Source: Aureimonas sp. AU4
GTDB taxonomy: Bacteria; Pseudomonadota; Alphaproteobacteria; Rhizobiales; Rhizobiaceae
DNA length: 64,000 nt
Assembly: GCF_001463765.1 (NCBI RefSeq)
Contig: NZ_BBWK01000030.1
Location: 1-64,000, forward strand
Direction of reading: 5' to 3'
Below, one piece after another: positions 1 to 7,709 of the stretch (the first letter of the stretch is position 1; every line of letters starts with the position of its first letter). The notes under the pieces are model-generated. The model had not been told where the DNA came from, made no database searches, and worked only from the letters and a program-made list of their open reading frames with translations. The translations under genes were made by a program, and so were the position numbers.

Positions 1-2
1 GT

Positions 3-770
3 CTGCAGACCGCAGGCCCGCAGGCGCCCGCCGTGTCGCCGGGCCGCCCGGCCGCGGCGAGCGTCGCGCCGGCCGGGCAGACGCTCCAGGGCTTCCGCGC
101 GGAACCGGCGGCGGAGCGCGCGCGCGCCAGCGTCGAGGCGTCCACGCGGACCTTCGGTTTCGCGGCCGGAGCCGCCGCGCGCGCCGAGAGCCGGACCGAC
201 GCGCCGAGCGCGGGCGGCTTCGGTGGCTTCGGCGGCGGGCTCAGTTCCAATGGCGGCGATCGGGACGCGTCCGAGGCGGTCGGCGGGGCGGCGTCGAGAG
301 AAACGGCCGCCGCCGGGCGCGCGGGGTCGAACGAGGGCGGCACGAGCGCCGGGAGCGGCTCCAAGGGCAGCGACACCGGAACCAGCGGAGGTGGCAACAC
401 GTCGAGCGGCAGCGGGGGCAATCAGGGCGGTCCCAACGGTTCTGAAGGTGGCGGCAACGCCCAAGGCAACAACGGTAACGGCAACGGCGGCGGCAACGGC
501 TCCAACGACGGCGGCAACGGCCAGGGCAACAACGGAAACGGCAACGGAAACGGTGGCCCCAACGGCTCCAACGGCGGCGGCAACGGCCAGGGCAACAACG
601 GCAACGGCAACGGAAACGGTGGCCCCAACGGCTCCAACGGCGGCGGCAACGGCCAGGGCAACAACGGCAACGGCAACGGGAACGGCGGCCCGAACGGCTC
701 CCACGACGACGGCGGGAACGGCAAGGGCAACAACGGAAACGGCAACGGAAACGGCGGCGGCAAGAAGTAG
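3..770 (+). CDS. Gly/Asn-repeat protein, 5' end outside window (possible FecR-domain protein tail)
   Basis: The reading frame is open to the left edge, so this is probably the C-terminal part of a larger protein; a GTG at position 33 is the only internal start candidate. What is visible is an Ala/Arg-rich stretch followed by about 110 residues of Gly-Asn repeats with a 22-residue period (GNGQGNNGNGNG, then a GPNGSNGG-like spacer), ending in GGGKK. No catalytic domain or membrane segment is present. The CHASE2 signalling gene starts 27 nt downstream on the same strand. Secreted FecR-domain proteins with NG-rich tails are commonly found next to CHASE2 cyclases in Rhizobiales, so that identity is an inference from context; the FecR domain itself is not in the window. 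Low-complexity composition means homology cannot be judged from this part alone. Confidence 0.6.
   Translation: MQTAGPQAPAVSPGRPAAASVAPAGQTLQGFRAEPAAERARASVEASTRTFGFAAGAAARAESRTDAPSAGGFGGFGGGLSSNGGDRDASEAVGGAASRETAAAGRAGSNEGGTSAGSGSKGSDTGTSGGGNTSSGSGGNQGGPNGSEGGGNAQGNNGNGNGGGNGSNDGGNGQGNNGNGNGNGGPNGSNGGGNGQGNNGNGNGNGGPNGSNGGGNGQGNNGNGNGNGGPNGSHDDGGNGKGNNGNGNGNGGGKK
418..767 (+). repeat. 66-bp tandem coding repeats (Gly/Asn-rich)
   Basis: Three to four near-identical 66-bp units lie inside the preceding gene. Two consecutive units around 556-687 are almost base-identical, and the outer units are more diverged. They encode a glycine/asparagine-rich tail. Identical neighbouring units imply recent unequal recombination or slippage, so repeat number may vary between strains. 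Confidence 0.8.
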
Positions 771-797
771 GCGAACGGCTGAGGGCCGGTATCGGGC

Positions 798-3596
798 ATG
801 GGTGTTTCGCATCAAACTCCGCCGGCCCCGGCCTCAAAGCCGCTTGCCAGGCGTCTTGCCGGGGTCGCCGGCCTTATCGCCGTAGGTCTTCTGATGGCGG
901 CAGCGGGCCTGTCCGGCCTGACGCCGTCGCTCGACACCGCGCTCGGCGACCTGCGCTTCGCGGCTGGAACGCGTGCGGCCTCGGGCCAGGTCGTGCTCGT
1001 GGATATCGACGCGAAGAGCCTCGCCGAGGTCGGCGTCTGGCCGTGGCCGCGCCGCCTCCATGGCGAGCTCGTCCGGGCCGCGGCAAAGGCCGGCGCGGCC
1101 GGCATCGCCTTCGACGTCGACTTCTCCTCGGCCTCCGGGGCGAAGGACGACGCGCTTTTTGCCCAAGCGCTCGGCGAGAGCGGCGTCGATACGTTCCTGG
1201 CCGCCTTCCAGCGGCCCGACACCACCCTCTCGGGGCAGCTGCGCGCCTCGTTGCCGATCGCTCCGCTTCTGGACGCCTCCTGGCCGGTCTCGGTGAACGT
1301 GCCGCTCGACGGAGACGGCCGGGTTCGCCGGTTTCCGCGCGCCACGCCGATCGGTGAGGAAGTGGTCGCCGCCATGCCCTCGGTTCTGGCGAACCGCGAG
1401 GCGTCGGGCGGCGAGTTCGGGATCGACCACGGCATCGAGGCGGCGACGATCCCGCGCGTATCCTACACGGACCTTCTCGCGGGCCGCGTCGATCCCGCCG
1501 TCGTTCGCGGCAAGAGCCTGATCGTCGGCGCGAGCGCGATCGAGCTTCACGACCTCTTCCCGGTTCCGCGCGCGGGGATCGTGTCGGGATCGACCGTGAT
1601 CGCCCTGGCGACCGAGACGCTCCTCCAGGACCGGGCGCTGACCACCTGGACGCCCCCGCTTGCCCTCCTCCTTCTCGTGGCAGCGGCCGGGGCCGTCGTC
1701 GCGACGCGCTGTTCGATGCGGCGGAGCCTCCTCGTGCTGAGCTGTGGCATGATGCTCGTCGAAGCGCTGGCGGTCTGGCTCTACGTGCGGGACGCCGCGA
1801 TGCTTCAGACGGGCGGCCTGCACGTGGCCTTGGCCGGTCTCGTGGGCTGGAGCGCGGCGCGCGAGTTCGGCCTGCGCGGGCTGCTCTTGTGGAAGGCCCG
1901 CCGCGAGACGCAGAACACGCTGCGCCTTCTGGAGCGCGTCGTGGACGACGGGTTCGACGCGGTGATCCTCGCCGACGACGCCGGCCGCATCCTGCGCACC
2001 AACGAGGCCGCGCGCCGTCTCCTCGGCCTCGCCCGGGACGCCGGCATCGAGGATCTTCCCGCGGCCCTCGGCGCGACGCTGCGCCGGAGCATGGCCGACC
2101 TCGGAAGCGAGACCGCGCACGGCGCGAGGCTTCGCGGGATCGAAGCGGTCGGGGCGGCGCCCGACGAGCGCCTCCTCGAATATGCGGTCGCCTCCTTCTG
2201 GCTCGACGGAGAGGCGGCTCGGGGCCGGCCGGCCCGCCGGCTCCGCTTCGGCGCGCTGATGCTGCGCGACGTTACCGAGCGCGAGCGCATGCAGGAGACG
2301 CTGCGCTTTGCCGCCCTCCACGACAGCCTGACGGGCCTCGGCAACCGGCGCGCGCTGGAGGCCGCCCTCGACGCGCGGCTCGATGCCGGCGACCCCGTCA
2401 CGCTCCTCGCCTTCGATCTCGACCGCTTCAAGGGCGTCAACGACGCGCTCGGTCATGCCACGGGCGACGCGGTGCTGGCCGAGACCGCGCGACGGGCCGC
2501 GGCGATCCTGCCCGAGGACGCCGCCCTCTTCCGCATCGGCGGCGACGAGTTCGTGGTGCTCCTGTCCGCCGCCGACGCGGCCGTCGCGCTCCACGTCTCG
2601 GAGCGGCTGGAAGCGGCGATCGTGCAGCCGCTGACGGTTCGCGGCCACCGCGTCTCGGTCGGCACCAGCGTCGGCATCGCCGGGATCGGGGACGGGTGCC
2701 GCGACGCCGCGACCCTGCGGCGGCGGGCCGACGTCGCGCTTTATCGCGCCAAGCGGTCCGCCGAGAGGCGGATCGTCGCCTTCGACGCCGGCATGGAGAC
2801 CGCGCGCCTCGACCGGCTGGCCCTGGAAGCGGACCTCAAGCAGGCGATCGACAGCGGTGCCTTCGAGGTCGCCTACCAGCCGCAGCTGCGACTGTCCGAC
2901 CGCATGTGGACCGGTGCCGAGGCGCTCGTGCGCTGGCGCCATCCCGAGCGGGGCTTCGTGTCTCCCGCCGCCTTCATCCCGGTCGCCGAGGAGATGGGCC
3001 TCATCCACGAGCTCGGCGCGCGCGTCCTGGAGATCGCATGCCGCGACGCCGCGACATGGCCCGAAACCGTCCGGATCGCGGTCAACGTGTCGCCGCTCCA
3101 GCTGGCGGCCGGCGACGTGCGCGGCGCGGTGCGCCGCGCGCTGGCGGCCTCCGGTCTCGATCCCCGCCGGCTCGAGCTGGAGATCACCGAGTCGGCCTTC
3201 GTCGGCGAGAACGACCGTCTCGCCTCGATCTTCGCGGACCTCCTGTCGCTGGGCGTGACCTTCGCGCTCGACGACTTCGGCACGGGCTACTCCTCGCTCG
3301 GCTACCTCCATCGCTTCCCGATCTCGAAGATCAAGATCGACCGAAGCTTCGTGATCGACGGGCGCGGGAGCCGCCATTCCATGGCGGTGCTGCGCTCGGT
3401 CATGGCGCTGGCCGACGGTCTTGCGGTGCGCACGATCGCGGAAGGGATCGAGACCGAGGACCAGGCCGATCTCCTCCGGTCCCTCGGCTGCGGGGAAGGA
3501 CAAGGCTATCTCTTCTCGAGGCCGGTCGACGCGGCGTCGGTCGCCGAACTCCTGCATGGGCGCGCTGGCGCCCCGCGCCTGACGCAGGCTGCCTGA
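798..3596 (+). CDS. CHASE2-PAS-GGDEF-EAL cyclic-di-GMP signalling protein
   Basis: A 932-residue inner-membrane protein for cyclic-di-GMP turnover. The order is an N-terminal membrane segment (about 20-45), an extracytoplasmic CHASE2 sensor (about 50-270), two to three membrane helices (about 280-355), a PAS-like region, GGDEF (about 500-660) and EAL (about 680-915). The GGDEF signature is intact (RIGGDEFVVLL), as are the RFKGVNDALGH-type segment, the EAL signature (GAEALVRWRHPERG) and the DDFGTGYSS loop, so both cyclase and phosphodiesterase activity are possible; which dominates cannot be read from sequence. The ATG has only a weak Shine-Dalgarno but is the first start before the membrane helix. 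It follows the Gly/Asn-repeat gene and probably shares its transcript. Confidence 0.93.
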   Translation: MGVSHQTPPAPASKPLARRLAGVAGLIAVGLLMAAAGLSGLTPSLDTALGDLRFAAGTRAASGQVVLVDIDAKSLAEVGVWPWPRRLHGELVRAAAKAGAAGIAFDVDFSSASGAKDDALFAQALGESGVDTFLAAFQRPDTTLSGQLRASLPIAPLLDASWPVSVNVPLDGDGRVRRFPRATPIGEEVVAAMPSVLANREASGGEFGIDHGIEAATIPRVSYTDLLAGRVDPAVVRGKSLIVGASAIELHDLFPVPRAGIVSGSTVIALATETLLQDRALTTWTPPLALLLLVAAAGAVVATRCSMRRSLLVLSCGMMLVEALAVWLYVRDAAMLQTGGLHVALAGLVGWSAAREFGLRGLLLWKARRETQNTLRLLERVVDDGFDAVILADDAGRILRTNEAARRLLGLARDAGIEDLPAALGATLRRSMADLGSETAHGARLRGIEAVGAAPDERLLEYAVASFWLDGEAARGRPARRLRFGALMLRDVTERERMQETLRFAALHDSLTGLGNRRALEAALDARLDAGDPVTLLAFDLDRFKGVNDALGHATGDAVLAETARRAAAILPEDAALFRIGGDEFVVLLSAADAAVALHVSERLEAAIVQPLTVRGHRVSVGTSVGIAGIGDGCRDAATLRRRADVALYRAKRSAERRIVAFDAGMETARLDRLALEADLKQAIDSGAFEVAYQPQLRLSDRMWTGAEALVRWRHPERGFVSPAAFIPVAEEMGLIHELGARVLEIACRDAATWPETVRIAVNVSPLQLAAGDVRGAVRRALAASGLDPRRLELEITESAFVGENDRLASIFADLLSLGVTFALDDFGTGYSSLGYLHRFPISKIKIDRSFVIDGRGSRHSMAVLRSVMALADGLAVRTIAEGIETEDQADLLRSLGCGEGQGYLFSRPVDAASVAELLHGRAGAPRLTQAA

Positions 3597-3630
3597 ACCG
3601 CTTCCACGGCGAAGCGAGGCTTGCCTCCGC

Positions 3631-3658
3631 TACCCCCTATAGGGTAGGGGGCTACCCC
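3631..3658 (+). promoter_or_regulatory. DmeR operator overlapping the dmeR ribosome-binding site
   Basis: The segment reads TACCCCCTATAGGGTA followed by GGGGG and CTACCCC, directly abutting the dmeR ATG at 3659. It contains the perfect palindrome CCCTATAGGG (3635-3644) nested in TACCC...GGGTA. G/C tracts flanked by TA steps are the hallmark of CsoR/RcnR/FrmR-family operators. The dmeR Shine-Dalgarno (AGGGGG, 3646-3651) lies inside the same segment, so repressor binding would also cover the translation start region. Binding itself is inferred. Confidence 0.75.
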
Positions 3659-3937
3659 ATGGGACATCTCGCGAAAGACAAGACCCGGCTCGTCGCCCGC
3701 GTCCGCCGCCTGCAAGGGCAGCTCGAGGCCGTCGCTCGCAGCCTCGAGGACGAGGCGCCGTGCGGCGACACGCTCCAGCTCGTCGCCTCGATCCGTGGGG
3801 CGCTGAACGGGCTGACGGTAGAGCTGATCGAGGAGCATGTGCGCAACCACGTCGTGGACCCCGAACACGAGGCGGACCCGGAGCGCGCCAAGGGCGCCGC
3901 CGACCTTCTCGCGGTCGTGCGGACCTACCTGAAGTGA
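3659..3937 (+). CDS. dmeR: DmeR, Ni/Co-responsive repressor of the RcnR/CsoR family
   Basis: A 92-residue all-helical DUF156 repressor. The metal-ligand set His3, Cys35, His60 and His64 is present, matching the RcnR/FrmR signature and not the Cys-His-Cys copper set of CsoR. The ATG at 3659 keeps His3 as the third residue (MGHL), which supports this start. In rhizobia and Agrobacterium, DmeR represses the dmeRF operon until nickel or cobalt binds. Here dmeF begins 14 nt downstream, and a G-tract palindrome of the expected type covers the promoter/leader. A formaldehyde-sensing FrmR is the alternative for this residue set, but the CDF exporter partner argues for metal. Confidence 0.92.
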   Translation: MGHLAKDKTRLVARVRRLQGQLEAVARSLEDEAPCGDTLQLVASIRGALNGLTVELIEEHVRNHVVDPEHEADPERAKGAADLLAVVRTYLK

Positions 3938-3951
3938 CGGAGACGCGTACG

Positions 3952-4905
3952 ATGTCGACGACGAACCACACGGCCGGGCATTCCCACGTCTTCCTCGGAG
4001 ACGGGCACGCCCGCAACGAGCGGAAGGTCTGGGCCGTGATCGCGCTGACGGTCGCCATGATGGGGATCGAGATCGTGGCGGGCACGGTCTACGGCTCCAT
4101 GGCGCTCGTCGCCGACGGTCTGCACATGTCGACGCATGCAGCCGCCATGCTGATCGCGGGGCTCGCCTACGGCTTCGCGCGCCGCCATGCGCAGAACCCG
4201 CGCTTCACCTTCGGCACCGGCAAGCTCGGCGACCTCGCCGCCTTCGCGAGCGCGGTGATCCTGGCGCTGATCGCCCTCTTCATCGCCTACGAGAGCGCCC
4301 TGCGCCTCGCCTCGCCCGTGCCCATCTCGTTCGGGCAGGCGATCGGCGTCGCCGTGGGCGGGCTCGTCGTCAACCTCGCGAGCGCCTGGCTCCTGAAGGA
4401 CGACCATCACGGCCATGGGCACCACGGCCACGACGGCCATGACCACAACGGCGCGGCCGGTCACGCGGGCGGACGCGACAACAACCTTCGGGCCGCCTAT
4501 CTCCACGTTCTCGCCGACGCGATGACTTCGATGCTGGCGATCGCGGCCCTGGCATTGGGCAGCCTCTACGGCTGGATCTGGCTCGACCCCGCGATGGGCA
4601 TCGTCGGCGCTCTCGTGATCGCCCGCTGGTCGTGGGGGCTGGTGCGCGACGCGGGCGCCGTGCTCCTCGACTACGTGCCGGAAGGCGAGGACCTCCCGAA
4701 CGAGATCCGCGAGGCGATCGAGACCGGGGGCGACCGGATCACGGATCTCCACGTGTGGCAGGTCGGACCCGGCCACCACGCGGCGATCGTCTCGATCGCG
4801 ACGGAGCGTCCGCTGCCGCTATCGGCCTACCGGGCCAAGCTCGCCCACATCCACGACCTCTCCCACCTGACGGTCGAGGTCGACGCGGGGCGCGTGGCGG
4901 CCTGA
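3952..4905 (+). CDS. dmeF: DmeF, cation-diffusion-facilitator Co/Ni exporter
   Basis: A 317-residue CDF transporter with six predicted membrane helices that exports divalent metal from cytoplasm to periplasm in exchange for protons. Metal-site motifs are visible in TM2 (ADGLHMSTH, about 55-62) and TM5 (HVLAD, about 185-189). The TM4-TM5 loop (about 150-175) is a His/Asp/Gly-rich metal-binding stretch. The C-terminal cytoplasmic domain (about 230-310) contains His clusters (VGPGHH). The HMSTH form of the TM2 motif is typical of DmeF rather than zinc-specific ZitB/CzcD. It follows dmeR in an operon under the upstream operator. Confidence 0.92.
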   Translation: MSTTNHTAGHSHVFLGDGHARNERKVWAVIALTVAMMGIEIVAGTVYGSMALVADGLHMSTHAAAMLIAGLAYGFARRHAQNPRFTFGTGKLGDLAAFASAVILALIALFIAYESALRLASPVPISFGQAIGVAVGGLVVNLASAWLLKDDHHGHGHHGHDGHDHNGAAGHAGGRDNNLRAAYLHVLADAMTSMLAIAALALGSLYGWIWLDPAMGIVGALVIARWSWGLVRDAGAVLLDYVPEGEDLPNEIREAIETGGDRITDLHVWQVGPGHHAAIVSIATERPLPLSAYRAKLAHIHDLSHLTVEVDAGRVAA

Positions 4906-4927
4906 CGCGGCGGCAAGGAGGCGGCGG

Positions 4928-5350
4928 TCAGTGCGTCTCGCTGATGCACTCGCCGTGGTCGCCGAGCACCTCGATCACGCGGCACCCGGCGACCGAATGA
5001 TTGGTGCAGTCGGCCATGCGGGCGACCTCGGCCCGCAAGGCGCTCAGCCGGGCGATCTTGTGGTCGATGTCGGCCAGGTGCGCGGCGGCGATCCGGTCCG
5101 CGCTCTCGCAGGGGCGATCGGGTTCACCGGCGAGCGCCAAAAGCTCGCGGATCGGTTCGATCTCGAAGCCGAGCTCGCGGGCATGGCGGATGAAGCGCAG
5201 CCGCCGCAGGTCGGAGGCGTCGTAAAGCCGGCGGTTGCCCTCGGTGCGCGGCGGCGCGGCCAGAAGGCCGATCTGCTCGTAGTAGCGGATCGTCGGAACC
5301 TTGATGCCGCTGGCGCGCGAGGCTTCGCCGATCGGAACAGACTTGGTCAT
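4928..5350 (-). CDS. MerR-family regulator, probable divalent metal (Zn/Cd/Pb) sensor
   Basis: A 140-residue MerR protein. The winged helix (PIGEASRASGIKVPTIRYYE) occupies about 1-70, followed by a dimerisation coiled coil and a metal loop. Cys81, Cys115, His118 and Cys123 are positioned like the Cys79/Cys115/His119/Cys124 set of ZntR. The extra Cys81 distinguishes +2 sensors from Cu(I)-sensing CueR, which has Ser there. The ATG at 5350 gives the standard MerR N-terminus; an upstream start would add a non-homologous Arg/Pro stretch. It is convergent with dmeF with a 22-nt gap. No classical target (P-type ATPase) lies next to it, so its regulon is unknown. A palindrome immediately 5' suggests autoregulation. 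Confidence 0.88.
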   Translation of the reverse strand: MTKSVPIGEASRASGIKVPTIRYYEQIGLLAAPPRTEGNRRLYDASDLRRLRFIRHARELGFEIEPIRELLALAGEPDRPCESADRIAAAHLADIDHKIARLSALRAEVARMADCTNHSVAGCRVIEVLGDHGECISETH

Positions 5351-5361
5351 CGTCGTGCACG

Positions 5362-5382
5362 CTCCTCCAGTCGCTGGAGGAG
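5362..5382 (-). promoter_or_regulatory. MerR-type palindrome upstream of the MerR gene
   Basis: A perfect 9-3-9 inverted repeat: CTCCTCCAG, 3-nt centre TCG, CTGGAGGAG. Its CTCCAG-N3-CTGGAG core resembles MerR-family operators that lie between the -35 and -10 elements. It sits 11 nt before the regulator ATG and includes the Shine-Dalgarno (GGAGGAG). Clear -35/-10 boxes are not visible. Confidence 0.6.
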
Positions 5383-5446
5383 GTAGGCGCCACCAGAGCC
5401 TGGCGCAAGCTTGCCGTCCCGGTGGCTGCCGCGCCATGCGCCCGGT

Positions 5447-5605
5447 TCAGGCTTCGCGAACCTGTTCCAGGAGGCACATCAGTTCCAGCGCGGCCCATCC
5501 CATGAGCGTGGAAACGGCCACGAGCGCCCCGCCCGCCCCCACGACGATCGCGAGCGCCAGCGTTCCGAAGCCATGCGGGTCCGGTCCTGACATCAAGGGC
5601 AACAT
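5447..5605 (-). CDS. Small single-pass membrane protein, 52 aa, unknown
   Basis: A short frame upstream of and co-directional with the MerR gene. The ATG at 5605 is preceded by GGGAG at 7-nt spacing; a second in-frame ATG lies four codons later. The product has a hydrophobic segment rich in Ala/Val/Gly (about residues 16-42) and a short charged tail (LEQVREA). Third codon positions are GC-rich like neighbouring genes, which supports coding. No family is recognised. Co-transcription with the metal regulator 97 nt downstream is possible. Confidence is limited because length and composition alone can arise by chance in such GC-rich DNA. Confidence 0.4.
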   Translation of the reverse strand: MLPLMSGPDPHGFGTLALAIVVGAGGALVAVSTLMGWAALELMCLLEQVREA

Positions 5606-5823
5606 CCGACGACTCCCGAAGCGTTTGCCTCCGATATCGGGATCTCGCGCGCGGCGGCAACGTCAACCCTTCGTTAACCCTACCTCAAGGAGCTTGAAGG
5701 GCCGGGCCGGTCGTGGAACGGCACGCGGTCGGGAGAGCGGTCGGCGGCGTCCGCGTGTCGCCCCGATTGCCGTTCATAGCGGCGGCATCGATTCGTACCG
5801 AACGCAACGGCGAGGGTCCCTTC

Positions 5824-6441
5824 ATGAACGCCATCGACATTGGCCTCGTCCAGCAGCGCCGCAAACGGGTGCTGCGCCTGTCGGGACTGGCGCTCCTCGC
5901 CGTCTGCGTCGCGATCGGCCCCCTCTGGGCGGAGAACTCGCTCATCGAGGACACGATGGAAACGCTCGGCTTCTGCGCCATCGCCGTCGGCGTTCTGGGG
6001 CGGGCCTGGTGCTCGCTCTATATTGGCGGGCGCAAGACGCGCGAGATCGTGGACCTCGGACCCTATTCGATCAGCCGCAACCCGCTCTACGTCTTCACCT
6101 ACCTCGCCATGTTCGGCGTCGGCGCTCTGTCGGGGAGCCTGACGGTCGGGCTGGTCCTGGCGCTGGCGGTCGCCGCGATCTTCCGCTTCGTGATCGCGCG
6201 CGAGGAGCAGTTCCTCGCCGCCGAGTTCGGCGCGGACTACGAGAGCTACCGCCGGAGGGTGCCGCGTTTCGGCCCGCGCCTGTCGGCCTGGCGCGACGTC
6301 CCGGTGATCGAGGTCCGGCCACGACGCGTCGTTCGCACCCTGGCCGACGGCCTCCCCTTCCTGCTGGCCTGGCCCGCCTTCGAGCTTCTGGAAGAGGCCC
6401 GGCAGTTCGGATGGATCGGAACCGCGCTTCTGGTTCCCTGA
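5824..6441 (+). CDS. Isoprenylcysteine methyltransferase (ICMT/PEMT)-family membrane protein
   Basis: A 205-residue membrane protein with four or five hydrophobic helices. The C-terminal half carries the PEMT/ICMT signature: GPYSISRNPLYV (about 80-91) followed by EEQFLAAEFGADYESYRRRVPRF (a SAM-dependent methyltransferase fold at the membrane interface; the motif is given here only as its start EEQFL and end RVPRF). Bacterial members methylate lipids or small molecules; the substrate is unknown. The ATG at 5824 is chosen over an upstream GTG because GAGGG lies 7 nt before it and the upstream extension is not hydrophobic. It stands alone, convergent with the M20 hydrolase at 6447. Confidence 0.8.
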   Translation: MNAIDIGLVQQRRKRVLRLSGLALLAVCVAIGPLWAENSLIEDTMETLGFCAIAVGVLGRAWCSLYIGGRKTREIVDLGPYSISRNPLYVFTYLAMFGVGALSGSLTVGLVLALAVAAIFRFVIAREEQFLAAEFGADYESYRRRVPRFGPRLSAWRDVPVIEVRPRRVVRTLADGLPFLLAWPAFELLEEARQFGWIGTALLVP

Positions 6442-6446
6442 CGGCC

Positions 6447-7709
6447 TCAGGCGGCGGCGGGAGCGGAGCTGCGCAGGAACCCGGTCGCCGCTTCCAGAAG
6501 GGCCGTCGCGCCCGCAGCCACGAAGCGCGGCTCCACGTCCTCGGCCTCGTTGTGGCTGACGCCGTCGCGGCAGGGGCAGAAGATCATGGCCGCCGGCGCG
6601 CGCGAGGCGAGGTAGAGGGCGTCATGGAAGGCGCCCGACACGAGGCGCCGGCTGGCCAGTCCCGCGCGCCGCGCTCCCGCCTCGACGAGCTCGACCATCG
6701 CGGCGGGAAAGGCGACCGGCGGCATATGGACGAGCGGGCGCAGCGTCAGCGCGCAGCCCGCGCGCTCCGCTTCGCGCCGGCAGACCGCCCGCACCCTTCG
6801 CTCCAGCTCACCGAGCGTCTCGGCATCGGGGTGGCGCAGGTCCACCGAGAAGGTCACCCGCTCGGGAATCGCGTTGACCGAGCCGGGATAGGCGTCGATC
6901 CGGCCGACCGTGAAGCGGGCGTCGTCATCGCCCGGCATGATGCCCTCGTGAAGCGTGTGGAGGATCGCGCCGGCCGCCACCATGGGATCGCGCCGGAAGG
7001 CGAGCGGCGTCGTGCCCGCATGGGCGGCGCGCCCCTCGATGACGACCTCCAGCCAGACCGTGCCCTGGATGCCCGTGACGACGCCGACCGGAATGTTCTC
7101 GCGCTCCAGCACCGGGCCCTGCTCGATATGCAGCTCGAGATAGGCGGCGAGCGGCGTGCCCAGGCGAGCGATCGGCACGCCGGGCAGCGCCCGGAGCGTC
7201 CCGTCCAGCTCGTCGGCGAGCCGTGCGCCGTCCGGGCTTCGAGCCTCCAGCCACTCGGGCGCGAGCGCGCCGGCCGCAAAGGCCTGCGAGCCCATCGCGC
7301 CCGGCGCGAAGCGGCTGCCCTCCTCGTTGGTCCAGCAGGCGAGCTCGACGGCACGCGGCGTTTCCACGCCGGCATCCTCCAGCGCTTCCAGTACCTCCAG
7401 CGCGGCAAGAACGCCGAGCGCGCCGTCGAAGCGACCGCCGGTCGGCTGCGTGTCGAGATGGCTGCCGAGCATGAGCGGAGGCAGCGATGGATCGCGCCCT
7501 TCCCGGCGCAGGAAGAGGTTGGCCGCCGCGTCCTGCCGCGGGGCAAAGCCGCGCGTCCTGCCCAGCTCGGCAAGAAGCGCGCGCGCCTCGCGGTCGCCCT
7601 CGGTCAGCGCCTGCCGGTTCACCCCGCCGCGCGCCGTCGCGCCGATCCGGGCGAAGCGGGCGAGGCGATCGTGAAGCCGCTCCTCCCGGATCGCCGGACC
7701 GGCCTTCAC
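6447..7709 (-). CDS. M20-family amidohydrolase (N-carbamoyl-L-amino-acid hydrolase / allantoate amidohydrolase type)
   Basis: A 420-residue metal-dependent hydrolase that cleaves N-carbamoyl or ureido C-N bonds in the HyuC/AllC group. Metal and catalytic motifs are visible: GSHLDTQPTGGRFDG (His and bridging Asp, about 85-99), NEEGSRF (catalytic Glu pair, about 127-133) and LHIEQGPVLE (about 190-199). A C-terminal His falls in the HNEAED segment. The dimerisation domain contains AHAGTTP. The start is a GTG at 7709 that overlaps the btpA-like stop as GTGA, implying translational coupling. It is the last gene of the operon running leftward from about 14.3 kb, so its substrate is probably released by the upstream enzymes. 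Confidence 0.85.
   Translation of the reverse strand: MKAGPAIREERLHDRLARFARIGATARGGVNRQALTEGDREARALLAELGRTRGFAPRQDAAANLFLRREGRDPSLPPLMLGSHLDTQPTGGRFDGALGVLAALEVLEALEDAGVETPRAVELACWTNEEGSRFAPGAMGSQAFAAGALAPEWLEARSPDGARLADELDGTLRALPGVPIARLGTPLAAYLELHIEQGPVLERENIPVGVVTGIQGTVWLEVVIEGRAAHAGTTPLAFRRDPMVAAGAILHTLHEGIMPGDDDARFTVGRIDAYPGSVNAIPERVTFSVDLRHPDAETLGELERRVRAVCRREAERAGCALTLRPLVHMPPVAFPAAMVELVEAGARRAGLASRRLVSGAFHDALYLASRAPAAMIFCPCRDGVSHNEAEDVEPRFVAAGATALLEAATGFLRSSAPAAA

Noticed and set aside
418-767. Possible CRISPR array
   Set aside because: The 66-bp units are contiguous, in frame and without unique spacers; they are coding tandem repeats.
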